Shown piece by piece: positions 1-7,663 of a stretch of DNA of 47,168 nucleotides. Every line of letters begins with the position of its first letter. Within the stretch, counting starts at the first letter, position 1. A model generated the notes under the pieces. That model was not told the DNA's origin, did no database searches, and saw only the letters and a list, made by a program, of their open reading frames with translations. Both the position numbers and the translations under genes were made by a program. Where the stretch lies: assembly GCA_030040425.1 (NCBI GenBank), contig JASHTS010000075.1:1-47168 (forward strand), in the 5' to 3' direction. The DNA comes from Acidobacteriaceae bacterium (GTDB lineage Bacteria; Acidobacteriota; Terriglobia; Terriglobales; Acidobacteriaceae).

Positions 1-310
1 GTCGCCTCCACAGCCAGCGCCATCGCATGCGGCGTCACAGCTAGCAGTGTAGATGACGAGAGGAGAACAGGAGGGAACAAGGATTAGGGAACAGGGAACA
101 GATCGCCGTAGTAACTTCAGCTAAGAACAACGACAACTCACCTAGAACTGCTAGAACTGGTTGAATAAATGGCATTATAAAAGGCCACGGCTTGTCGGGG
201 TGACTTGAGCCGGGCCGCAAGAAACCGCACAAACATGGGGGCTTTAGCCCCTGAGGGATGTTTCCATCTGGTCTTCGGACCATTGATGCAACCAACTCTA
301 GAAGGAAGAG
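1..310. other. Intergenic or unassigned left edge
   Basis: I see no convincing gene here. The first 60 bases could hold the end or beginning of a neighbouring gene cut by the window edge, but no family is recognisable in any frame. Positions 73-100 carry a heptamer array listed separately. Around 234-250 there is a short self-complementary run, GGGGCTTTAGCCCC, which is a small hairpin. Minus-strand open frames across this stretch have no recognisable protein character. Confidence 0.5.
73..100. repeat. Heptamer array, left arm
   Basis: Four contiguous 7-bp units: GGGAACA, AGGATTA, GGGAACA, GGGAACA. Read on the other strand it aligns unit for unit with the array at 685-712, differing at about 3 of 28 positions. 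The two arrays therefore form an imperfect inverted pair around the interrupted four-helix-bundle gene. Confidence 0.8.
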
Positions 311-667
311 ATGAACGCATCCTTCAAAGATCTCGTGGTTTGACAGCGGTCTATTGAGCTGAGTTTGGCGATTTATAAGCTAGCCAGCTCTTTCCCGGCG
401 TCAGAGCGTTTTGGCCTCGTCCATCAACTCCGGCGAGCCGCCGTCTCGGTCGCCAGCAATATCGTCGAGGGCTATGGCCGGTCGACAACCGGAGAGTATG
501 TGCTTTTTCTCGGTCACGCGCGGGGCTCCATCTTCGAAAATCAAACGCAGCTCGTCATTTCAGAAGGCCTGGGCTACGGAACAAGTCATCTCCGACAAAC
601 CGCGAACGACTTTTCGGAAGAGGTAAGCCGCATGTTGGTGGCCATGATGAAGAAGCTCAGAAACTAA
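311..667 (+). pseudogene. Four-helix bundle (S23-type) protein gene with in-frame TGA
   Basis: The reading frame from ATG 311 gives MNASFKDLVV, then TGA at 341-343, then QRSIELSLAIYKLASSFP and a complete remainder to TAA at 667. The family (four-helix bundle proteins related to the 23S rRNA intervening-sequence protein) almost always begins with a DL-x-VWQ motif, so the TGA sits exactly where the tryptophan codon TGG is expected. The body retains the family core, including LRRAAVSVASNIVEGYGR. The simplest reading is a recent TGG to TGA mutation giving a pseudogene. Translation could restart at TTG 365, producing about 100 residues without the first half-helix. Tryptophan readthrough is possible but has no supporting evidence here. 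These small proteins have no well-defined cellular role. The gene lies between two inverted heptamer arrays. Confidence 0.7.
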
Positions 668-684
668 GAGCGCCGTCCTTTTTC

Positions 685-712
685 TGTTCCCTGTTTCCTA
701 GTCCCTGTTCCC
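685..712. repeat. Heptamer array, right arm
   Basis: Four contiguous units: TGTTCCC, TGTTTCC, TAGTCCC, TGTTCCC. It starts 17 bp after the four-helix-bundle stop codon and is the inverted counterpart of the array at 73-100. Confidence 0.8.
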
Positions 713-733
713 TTGCGCGCTCCGTTCGCTGCC

Positions 734-1990
734 TCACTCGTACCTGAGCGCCTCAATCGGATCCAGATTCGACGCCTTCCACGCCGGGTAGATCCCGAAC
801 ACCAGCCCGATCACGCACGAGACCACGAACGCGACCACCACCCAGACGGCCGAGAGCGCTGCGTGCAGAAACGACACGGCGAAGTGCAGAATCAGCGTGA
901 ACAGCGCGCCGGCACACACGCCCAGCAGTCCGCCCACCATGCACAGCGTCACCGCCTCCATGGTGAACTGCAGCAGAATGTCGCTCCGCGTAGCCCCAAT
1001 CGCCTTGCGCACCCCGATCTCCCGCGTCCGCTCGGTCACGCTCACCAGCATGATGTTCATCACCCCCACGCCGCCCACCATCAGACCCACGCTCGACACC
1101 GCCACCATGAAAAGAAACAGTCCGCCCGTAAGCTGGTTCCACAACCGCGTCAGCGAGTCCGGACTGAAAATGGCAAAGTTGTCGTCCTGGTCGTTGCGCA
1201 GCTTGCGCCGCACGCGCAGCAGCTCGCGCACCTCTTCGAGCACCAGGTCGCGGTTCACGGGGTTGTCGTACTTCACCACAACCCAGAAATCCAGAATCTC
1301 CGGGTGCAGATGGCGAAACGTCTCAAGGGGAAAAAACGCGGAGTTGTCCTGCGTGTTGCGTCCGTTGCCAAAGGGCTGCGGCCGCGGCGCCAGCACCCCG
1401 ATCACCGTGTAGATCACTCCCTCGCAATCCACATCCTTGCCCAGCGGGTCCTGGTTGGGAAACAGGTCTTCGGCCGCATCGTGTCCCAGCACCACCACCT
1501 TCGCGCTGCGCGCCTCTTCGGCGTCGGTCCACAGACGGCCCTCCTGCAACTGCACGTCCGCCGTCTGGTTCACCTCGGAAGTGGCGCCGTTCAGAATCGT
1601 GTTCTCGATCTTGTGCGTGCCCGCCTTCATGCTCACGCTGCCCAGCCCGGTCTGGAAGTTCTGGTAGGTCAGCTCCGGATCGACCGCCACCACGTGCGGC
1701 AGCGAGCGCATGGCGATCGCGTCGTCGTAGGTCAGCTTCTTGCGGTTCAGCTCTTCTGTCGTCGGCCGCTTGCCGAACGGCTCGAACTGGAAGATCCACA
1801 AATCGTTGGTGCCCAGCGTGCTCACGAAGTTGGCAATATTCGAGTTCAGCCCGTTGATCGCCGAAGAGATCAGGATCACCGTCGAGATGCCGATGGTGAT
1901 GCCCAGGATCGTCAGCCCGGAGCGCAGCTTGTTCTTGCGCAGCGTGTCCAGCGCCAGCTTCACCGCTTCTTTGGCATGTACCAGCTTCAT
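734..1990 (-). CDS. MacB-type ABC transporter permease (second of pair)
   Basis: An inner-membrane permease subunit of the MacB/FtsX superfamily, 418 residues. The N terminus MKLVHAKEAVKLALDTLRKN leads into a first membrane segment (LTILGITIGISTVILIS, about residues 25-45). A large extracytoplasmic MacB-PCD-like domain follows to about residue 285. The C-terminal FtsX domain has three membrane segments, the conserved VSVTERTREIGVRKAIGA loop and the terminal LDPIEALRYE. I start at ATG 1990 because the frame upstream overlaps the preceding permease and reads as a glycine-rich artefact. The stop of the upstream permease lies 5 bp away, so the two are probably co-transcribed. No ATPase gene is next to them. 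MacB relatives drive efflux or lipoprotein and peptide export with a MacA-like adaptor and ATPase; here the substrate is unknown. Confidence 0.9.
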   Translation of the reverse strand: MKLVHAKEAVKLALDTLRKNKLRSGLTILGITIGISTVILISSAINGLNSNIANFVSTLGTNDLWIFQFEPFGKRPTTEELNRKKLTYDDAIAMRSLPHVVAVDPELTYQNFQTGLGSVSMKAGTHKIENTILNGATSEVNQTADVQLQEGRLWTDAEEARSAKVVVLGHDAAEDLFPNQDPLGKDVDCEGVIYTVIGVLAPRPQPFGNGRNTQDNSAFFPLETFRHLHPEILDFWVVVKYDNPVNRDLVLEEVRELLRVRRKLRNDQDDNFAIFSPDSLTRLWNQLTGGLFLFMVAVSSVGLMVGGVGVMNIMLVSVTERTREIGVRKAIGATRSDILLQFTMEAVTLCMVGGLLGVCAGALFTLILHFAVSFLHAALSAVWVVVAFVVSCVIGLVFGIYPAWKASNLDPIEALRYE

Positions 1991-1995
1991 GGCTT

Positions 1996-3231
1996 CTACA
2001 ATTCCGCCCGCAGCGCCGCTATCGGATCGAGCGCTGAGGCCTTGTGCGCCGGATAGATCCCGAAGAACAGCCCCACCCCCGCCGCCACCACCAGCGCCAC
2101 CGGCACCGCCCACAGCGGCACCGCCGAGGGGAAGGCAACCGCCGCGGTAATCAGCTTGGCCGCGGAGATCCCCAGCACCACCCCGATCACCCCTCCCACC
2201 AGTGCAACGGTCGCCGATTCGATCACAAATTGCAGCAGTATGTCCTTCCGCCGCGCGCCCAGCGCTTTGCGCACCCCAATCTCCCGCGTCCGCTCGGTCA
2301 CGCTCACCAGCATGATGTTCATGATCACAATGCCGCCGATCACCAGGGATATGGCCGCAATCGACGCCACCACGGCGCCAAAGCTGTTCAAAATCTTGCC
2401 CAGCAGGTCTTTGAACGTCGAGCTCGAATCGATGGTGAACGTGTCCGCGTCGCCCGGCTTCAGGTGCCGCCGCACGCGCATGATCGTCCGCAGCTCGTCC
2501 TCCACCGAGTCCATCACCTCGCCGCCTCCGCCCGTGTCCACGTAAATCTGCAGGCTCGCATCCTGGTCGTAGGCGCCGTACTGATGCAGAAACGCCGTCA
2601 GCGGAATCGCCACCCAGTTATCCATGCTGTTGCCGAACATCTTCCCCTGCGCCTCGCCCACGCCGATCACGGTGTACGGCTCGCCGTCTACGCGAATCTC
2701 CTTGCCCAGCGGATCGCCCACGCCCAGCATGTTGTTCACAATATCGGCGCCCACCAGCGCCACGTGCGCCGCGTGCTCGTCCTCGGCCTCGGTGAACGAC
2801 CGCCCCAGCTCGATGTTCTGGTTCGAGATCGGCGGCATCGTCCACGTCCAGCCGCGAACCGTCGTGTCTGTGGTCGATTGCGCCCCGTACACCACCTTGC
2901 CCGTCGTCGAGCGCTCCGCGCCCACGGAAACGCACGCCCCGCATCCCTCCTCGATTGCCTTGTAATCGTCCACTGTGATGTTCTTCCGCTTCTGGAACTC
3001 GAGATACTCCTCGATGGTCATGAACGTCTGCGGCATCTTGCTGATGGTCACCACCGCCGCGCCGTAGGAGTCGATCTTCGAAGTGACGAACTGCTTGGCG
3101 CCGTTGGTCAGCGTCACCACCGTGATCACCGACGAAATCGCGATCACCACCCCCAGCAGCGTGAGGATGCTGCGCATCTTGTTCGCCCATAGCGCATCGA
3201 GCGCCAGTTTGATTGCCTCGCCGAATTGCAT
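1996..3231 (-). CDS. MacB-type ABC transporter permease (first of pair)
   Basis: A 411-residue MacB/FtsX-family permease and paralogue of its downstream neighbour. It starts MQFGEAIKLALDALWANKMR at ATG 3231, preceded by AGGA about 3 bp upstream. Order of parts: membrane segment 1 (ILTLLGVVIAISSVITVV), extracytoplasmic domain with acidic and aromatic stretches, then three C-terminal membrane segments with VSVTERTREIGVRKALGA and the end motif LDPIAALRAEL. The two genes together probably supply two different permease halves of one transporter. The gene is transcribed divergently from the tricorn-like protease, so its promoter must lie between 3232 and 3572. No ATP-binding partner or adaptor gene is visible, making this an orphan permease pair, a common arrangement in acidobacteria. 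Confidence 0.9.
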   Translation of the reverse strand: MQFGEAIKLALDALWANKMRSILTLLGVVIAISSVITVVTLTNGAKQFVTSKIDSYGAAVVTISKMPQTFMTIEEYLEFQKRKNITVDDYKAIEEGCGACVSVGAERSTTGKVVYGAQSTTDTTVRGWTWTMPPISNQNIELGRSFTEAEDEHAAHVALVGADIVNNMLGVGDPLGKEIRVDGEPYTVIGVGEAQGKMFGNSMDNWVAIPLTAFLHQYGAYDQDASLQIYVDTGGGGEVMDSVEDELRTIMRVRRHLKPGDADTFTIDSSSTFKDLLGKILNSFGAVVASIAAISLVIGGIVIMNIMLVSVTERTREIGVRKALGARRKDILLQFVIESATVALVGGVIGVVLGISAAKLITAAVAFPSAVPLWAVPVALVVAAGVGLFFGIYPAHKASALDPIAALRAEL

Positions 3232-3572
3232 CGTCCTAATCCCGTTTGCGCCGTTCCATCCCTGGGCCAGGCGCACCGCTTCCCGCACGCGCATCGCGGG
3301 CACTCAGAAAGCCGTGCCCTTCCCGGCTCGCTTTCCCAGTTTACTGAAACTTCCACGAGCGCGAAGGACATTGGGCCGCGGCCGTCCGGCTCTTCCTGTC
3401 CGCTACGCAGTCGCGAGGGCAAAGGTTCCCTCCGCCCGGACCCATCCCCCGGACCAACCTCCCCTCGTTTTTCCCTCAGCACAAACCATTCCGCCGTCGT
3501 AGCATGAAGAAACCCTATTTCTTGAGAGCCGTCCCCGGGCCACATCTAAGCAAGCCTTTGATCGGAGGTCCC
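3232..3572. promoter_or_regulatory. Divergent intergenic region, permease pair versus tricorn
   Basis: This 341-bp non-coding stretch separates two divergent genes and must carry both promoters. I could not pick convincing -35/-10 pairs. The only clear signal is the ribosome-binding site GGAGG at 3564-3568 in front of the tricorn start. Open frames extending into this region from either side lack family-like sequence. Confidence 0.5.
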
Positions 3573-6500
3573 ATGCCTCGCATGAGCCGGTTCCTTCCCG
3601 CCCTCTTCGCAGTCACGCTTCTTTCTCCGCACAGCCCCGCCCAGCCGGCCCAGCCGCCCCTGCTGCTGCGCTGTCCGTCCCTCAGCCAGCACCAGATCGC
3701 CTTCCGCTACGCTGACGACATCTGGACCGTAAGCCGCGACGGCGGAGCGGCCGAGCGCCTCACCTCCGACGGCCAGGTGGTCGCAGGCCCCGTCTTCTCG
3801 CCCGACGGCTCTTCCATCGCCTATTCCGCCCATCTGCGCGGCAACGTGGACGTCTATATCGTCCCAGCCTCGGGCGGCATTCCCCGCCGCATCACCTGGC
3901 ACCCTGCGGGCAGCCTGGTCGTCGGCTGGTCGCCTGACGGCAAGGATGTGCTCATCGCCAGCGGCCAGGCCAGTTATCGTCACTATCTGCGCCTGTTTCG
4001 CGTCCACGCCGATGGCTCGGGAATCCCCGAGCCCCTGCCCTTGCCCGCCGGTTCCAGCGGCTCCTTCTCGCCCGACGGCCAGTCGCTCGCCTATAACCCC
4101 ATCACCAAGTGGCAGCCTGCATGGAAGCGCTACGTCGGCGGCCAGACCACCCCTGTCTGGATCGTCGATCTCAAGACTCTCGACCTGGTGAAGGTGCCGC
4201 GCGACAACTCCAACGACTCCAACCCCGTCTGGGTCGGCTCGCAGGTCTACTTTCTCTCCGATCGTTCCGGCCCCGTCTCCCTCTTCCGCTACGACCTCGC
4301 CTCCCGTCAGGTGAGCCCCGTCGTTCCCAACCACAGCTTTGACCTGAAATCCTTCCAGGCCGGTCCCGGCGCGCTGGTCTACGAGCAATTCGGCTCCATC
4401 CATCTGGTTGACACCGCCACCGGCTCAGACAAAACCGTCTCCATCCAGGTTCATGGCGAGCTCGCGGATCTCACCCCTCATCTCGCTACGGTTTCTCCCG
4501 ACGAAATTCAGAATGCCGCGCTCTCGCCCACCGGTGCACGCGCCGTCTTTGAGGCTCACGGAGAAATCTTCACCGTCCCCGCGGAAAAAGGCGATACGCG
4601 CAATCTCACCAACACCTCCGGCGCAGCCGAGCGCGACCCTTCCTGGAGCCCCGACGGCAAAACCATCGCCTATTTTTCCGATCGATCCGGGGAATATCAG
4701 CTCGAGCTCCACGATCAGACCGGCTTCAAGCCGCCCACGGTCATCGATCTCGGTCCCGATCCCAGCTTCTTCTACAGTCCCACCTGGTCGCCCGACTCCA
4801 AACACATTGCTTACTCTGACAAGCACCTGCGCCTCTGGGTCGTCGACGTGCCTTCCGGCAAGCCGGTGCTGGTCGATCACGGCATCTACGGCATCTTTGG
4901 CTCCGATTTTGGCGCCGTCTGGTCTCCTGACTCGAAATGGATCGCCTATCAGCGCGATCTCGACAATCAGCTCCGCGGCATCTTTCTCTATTCCATGGAC
5001 ACCCGCAAGTCCACGCAGATCACCGACGGCATGAGCGACGCCACCAATCCCGCCTTCGACCCCAATGGCAAGTATCTTTACTTCATCGCCTCCACTGACG
5101 ACGGCCCCTCGCGCGCCGGTATCGATCTCTCCACGCTGGACCGCGCCCAGACCACCGCCCCGTATGTCGTAGTCCTGGCCAAAGATGGCGCTTCGCCCAT
5201 TCCTCCGGAGAGCGACGACGAAAAAGTGAAGGAAGAAGAGAAGAAGACCGAGCCCAAGGCAGCGGACGACAAGAAGGATGCCGCCGGCCAGAAGACCCCG
5301 GACAAGGACAAAGCCGCCGCTCCGGACGAGAAAAAACCCGAGGAGCCGGTCAAAGTCACCGTGGATCTCGACGGAATCGGCGACCGCATCCTATCTCTTC
5401 CCATCCCGCCGCGCAACTACGCCAATATCCTTACCGGCAAGGCCGGCGTCCTTTATCTGCTCGAAGGCTCACCCCTCGGCCGACCGTCCAGCAACCACGG
5501 CTCCTCCAGCATCCGCGCCGTCTGGCGCTTCACCCTGGAAAAGCGCACGCCCGAGTCCATCCTGGACGGCGTCGACGCCTTCACCGTCTCGCAAGACGGC
5601 AGCAAGGTGCTTTATTCCCGCAAGACCGCCTGGACTATCGCTTCCGCCGACGATCTCAAGCCGGGAGACAACAACCCCGGCAAGCCCCTCAACATGGGCG
5701 GCATGCAAACCACCATCGATCCCCGCGCCGAGTGGAAACAGATGTTCTACGAAACCTGGCGCATCGAGCGCGACTTCCTCTACGATCCCAACACCCACGG
5801 CCTCAGCATTCCCAAGATCGAGGCCAGATACTCCCCCTACCTCGACGCCCTGGCCTCGCGCTCCGAATTCACCTATCTCTCCGAGGAGATGCTCAGCGAG
5901 ATCACCATCGGCCACATATTTGCGGGTGGTCCCGGTGAGCACGACGATGAGCCCCAGACCGGCCTGCTCGGAGCCGACTACAAGATCGAGAACGGCCGCT
6001 ACCGCATCGCCAAGATACTTGGTGGGCAAAACTGGACCCCCGGCCTGGCCTCGCCGCTCACGCTTCCCGGCGTCTACGTCAAAGAAGGCGAATATCTGCT
6101 CGCCGTCAACGGCCGCGATCTCCACTCCAGCGACAATCTCTACCAGTTCTTTGACGGCACCGCAGGCAAACAAACCCTCCTCCACGTCGGCCCCACCCCC
6201 GATGGCGCCGGTGCGCGCGACGTCACCGTCATTCCCATCCCCAGCGAGGACGGCCTGCGCAATCTGGACTGGGTCGAATCCAACCGCCGCAAGGTCGATC
6301 AGCTTTCCGGCGGCAAAATTGCCTACGTCTATATGCCCAACACCGCCGGCGCAGGCTATACCAATTTCAACCGCTATTTCTACTCCCAGCTCGATAAGCA
6401 GGGCCTCGTCTTCGACGAGCGCTGGAACGAGGGCGGCTTTATTGCCGATTACATCGTGGATGTGCTCAAGCGTGCGCCGCTCTCCGGCGCCATCGAGCGG

Positions 6501-6938
6501 GACGGTAAGCCGCTGCGCGATCCTGCCGGCGCCATCTTCGGCCCCAAAGTGATGCTCATCAACCAGAATTCAGGTTCCGGCGGCGATGCCATGCCCTGGT
6601 ACTTCCGCAAGGCCGGCGTTGGCAAGCTCGTGGGCACCCGCACCTGGGGCGGGCTGGTCGGCATCGGCGGCTATCCCTCCCTGCTCGATAACGGCTACGT
6701 CACCGCACCGCGCTACGCCATTTACGGGCTCGAAGGGAAATGGGAAGTCGAGAACCACGGCATCGCTCCCGATGTGCCCGTCGAGGAGCTGCCCAAGGAC
6801 TTTGCCGCCGGCCGCGACCGCCAGCTCGAAACCGGCGTGCAACTGGTGCTCGACGAGCTCAAAGACCACCCCGTCCCCACCATCCCCATCCCGCCCTACC
6901 CCAATTACCACCAGCACGACGATTTGGGCAAAAACTAG
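3573..6938 (+). CDS. Secreted tricorn-like protease (peptidase S41)
   Basis: A 1121-residue homologue of tricorn protease, which degrades peptides released by larger proteases. ATG 3573 is chosen because GGAGG lies 4 bp upstream and the N terminus then reads as a Sec signal peptide (MPRMSRFLPALFAVTLLSPH, cleavage near SPAQPAQ). Residues about 30-560 form beta-propeller blades with repeated FSPDG, WSPDG and WSPDSK motifs. A lysine/glutamate-rich linker follows (about 545-595), then the C1 helical region, a PDZ-like domain and the C2 catalytic domain. The nucleophile is predicted to be Ser1002 in NSGSGGDAMPW. Near the C terminus the GIAPDVPVEELP loop precedes the end. Archaeal tricorn is cytoplasmic; the signal peptide here points to the periplasm. 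It is probably a single-gene unit, and a strong hairpin follows at 6959. Confidence 0.93.
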   Translation: MPRMSRFLPALFAVTLLSPHSPAQPAQPPLLLRCPSLSQHQIAFRYADDIWTVSRDGGAAERLTSDGQVVAGPVFSPDGSSIAYSAHLRGNVDVYIVPASGGIPRRITWHPAGSLVVGWSPDGKDVLIASGQASYRHYLRLFRVHADGSGIPEPLPLPAGSSGSFSPDGQSLAYNPITKWQPAWKRYVGGQTTPVWIVDLKTLDLVKVPRDNSNDSNPVWVGSQVYFLSDRSGPVSLFRYDLASRQVSPVVPNHSFDLKSFQAGPGALVYEQFGSIHLVDTATGSDKTVSIQVHGELADLTPHLATVSPDEIQNAALSPTGARAVFEAHGEIFTVPAEKGDTRNLTNTSGAAERDPSWSPDGKTIAYFSDRSGEYQLELHDQTGFKPPTVIDLGPDPSFFYSPTWSPDSKHIAYSDKHLRLWVVDVPSGKPVLVDHGIYGIFGSDFGAVWSPDSKWIAYQRDLDNQLRGIFLYSMDTRKSTQITDGMSDATNPAFDPNGKYLYFIASTDDGPSRAGIDLSTLDRAQTTAPYVVVLAKDGASPIPPESDDEKVKEEEKKTEPKAADDKKDAAGQKTPDKDKAAAPDEKKPEEPVKVTVDLDGIGDRILSLPIPPRNYANILTGKAGVLYLLEGSPLGRPSSNHGSSSIRAVWRFTLEKRTPESILDGVDAFTVSQDGSKVLYSRKTAWTIASADDLKPGDNNPGKPLNMGGMQTTIDPRAEWKQMFYETWRIERDFLYDPNTHGLSIPKIEARYSPYLDALASRSEFTYLSEEMLSEITIGHIFAGGPGEHDDEPQTGLLGADYKIENGRYRIAKILGGQNWTPGLASPLTLPGVYVKEGEYLLAVNGRDLHSSDNLYQFFDGTAGKQTLLHVGPTPDGAGARDVTVIPIPSEDGLRNLDWVESNRRKVDQLSGGKIAYVYMPNTAGAGYTNFNRYFYSQLDKQGLVFDERWNEGGFIADYIVDVLKRAPLSGAIERDGKPLRDPAGAIFGPKVMLINQNSGSGGDAMPWYFRKAGVGKLVGTRTWGGLVGIGGYPSLLDNGYVTAPRYAIYGLEGKWEVENHGIAPDVPVEELPKDFAAGRDRQLETGVQLVLDELKDHPVPTIPIPPYPNYHQHDDLGKN

Positions 6939-6958
6939 CCCCATTGACTCACCCGTTG

Positions 6959-6993
6959 CCCATCCTTTCCGCGCTTTGTGCGGAAAGGGTGGG
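6959..6993. terminator. Hairpin between tricorn and dut
   Basis: Two 14-nt arms (6959-6972 and 6980-6993) pair with one wobble/mismatch around the 7-nt loop GCTTTGT. It lies 20 bp after the tricorn stop and between convergent genes, so it could stop transcription from both sides. There is no T-run directly after it, so it may instead be a dispersed palindromic element or an mRNA 3'-end stabiliser. Confidence 0.55.
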
Positions 6994-7004
6994 AGCATGC
7001 GTTA

Positions 7005-7044
7005 ACTTGCTGACTTGCTGACTTGCCAACCCGCTCCCTCGCTA
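7005..7044. repeat. Octamer array ending in the dut stop codon
   Basis: Five contiguous 8-bp units: ACTTGCTG twice, ACTTGCCA, ACCCGCTC, CCTCGCTA. The final CTA (7042-7044) is the complement of the dut TAG stop codon, so the array and the coding region abut exactly. The same arrangement occurs at two other genes in the window. Confidence 0.8.
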
Positions 7045-7476
7045 CCTTCCCGTGCTCCCAAACCCCTTCCCCGCCCGCGCCGACTCTTCCAGTGTCTCTA
7101 CCTCTTGGACCGGACCTGTGAGCACCGCGACAGGCACCATCTGCGCAATCTTTTCTCCGGCCCCAATCTCCACCACCCCATCGCCCAGGTTCGTCATCAG
7201 CACCAGAATCTCGCCCCGGTACCCGGCGTCGATCACTCCGCCCGTCGTCGTCACCCCCCGCGCCGCCATCGACGACCGGTCCCGCACCAGCAGTCCCAGC
7301 CCCGCGCCCGTCCGCGGATTGCGCGCCTCCACCGCAATCCCCGTCCGCACCTTCACCGTCTCCCGCGCCCCCAGCCGCACTCCCTCGAGCGCAAACAGGT
7401 CATAGCCCAGGTCCTCGCCCGGATGCGCCACCACCGGCACCCGCGCGCCCGCCTCCAATTTCTTCACTCTTAACAT
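7042..7476 (-). CDS. dut: dUTP diphosphatase
   Basis: Trimeric dUTPase that hydrolyses dUTP to dUMP and pyrophosphate, keeping uracil out of DNA and supplying dUMP for thymidylate synthesis. The protein is 144 residues, normal for the family. All the motifs are in order: DLGYDLFAL near the start (motif 1), VRDRSSMAARGV (motif 2), GVIDAGYRGEI (motif 3, carrying the catalytic Asp and the uracil-gating Tyr), GEKIAQMVPV (motif 4) and the C-terminal GKGFGSTGR (motif 5, P-loop-like arm). ATG 7476 gives the conserved start MLRVKKLEAGA; a longer frame to 7521 adds residues not seen in the family. The gene is convergent with tricorn, and its stop codon is the end of an octamer array. Confidence 0.95.
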   Translation of the reverse strand: MLRVKKLEAGARVPVVAHPGEDLGYDLFALEGVRLGARETVKVRTGIAVEARNPRTGAGLGLLVRDRSSMAARGVTTTGGVIDAGYRGEILVLMTNLGDGVVEIGAGEKIAQMVPVAVLTGPVQEVETLEESARAGKGFGSTGR

Positions 7477-7589
7477 GAACCTATCGTAGCGGATGGAAAC
7501 CGCGCCGACCCTCTGCGCCAACTCGCGAACGTCCGCGCCCCAACGTCCCCGGCGACAGGTCTTCGTCGCTGGGGTGGAAGCGGACGCCG

Positions 7590-7613
7590 ACTCGCTGACT
7601 CGCTGATTCGCTA
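7590..7613. repeat. Octamer array beside the rnpB terminator
   Basis: Three 8-bp units: ACTCGCTG twice, then ATTCGCTA. Its end runs into the five As that form the T-run of the rnpB terminator on the minus strand. Confidence 0.7.
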
Positions 7614-7656
7614 AAAATGGCCAGCCCCGGCCGGGCTTTCACCCAACCGGGGCTGT
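7612..7656 (-). terminator. Rho-independent terminator of rnpB
   Basis: On the minus strand a 9-bp perfect stem (CAGCCCCGG, complementary arms at 7647-7655 and 7622-7630) is followed shortly by a run of five Ts (complement of 7613-7617). It begins a few bases after the predicted 3' end of RNase P RNA. Confidence 0.8.
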
Positions 7657-7663
7657 CGTCATC

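Noticed and set aside
341..343. Selenocysteine or programmed recoding at the in-frame TGA
   Set aside because: The expected residue is tryptophan, not cysteine, and no SECIS-like hairpin is evident downstream; mutation or sequence error is simpler.
713..2056. Long plus-strand open frame opposite the first permease
   Set aside because: His/Arg-rich sequence with no domain, produced by the high-GC third positions of the real minus-strand permease gene. The same applies to long frames opposite pabB-pabC (10235-11644), opposite tdh and overlapping the end of pabB-pabC (11778-13415), and opposite aguA (13611-15920), the molybdoenzyme (18060-19373) and the histidine kinase (19455-21572).
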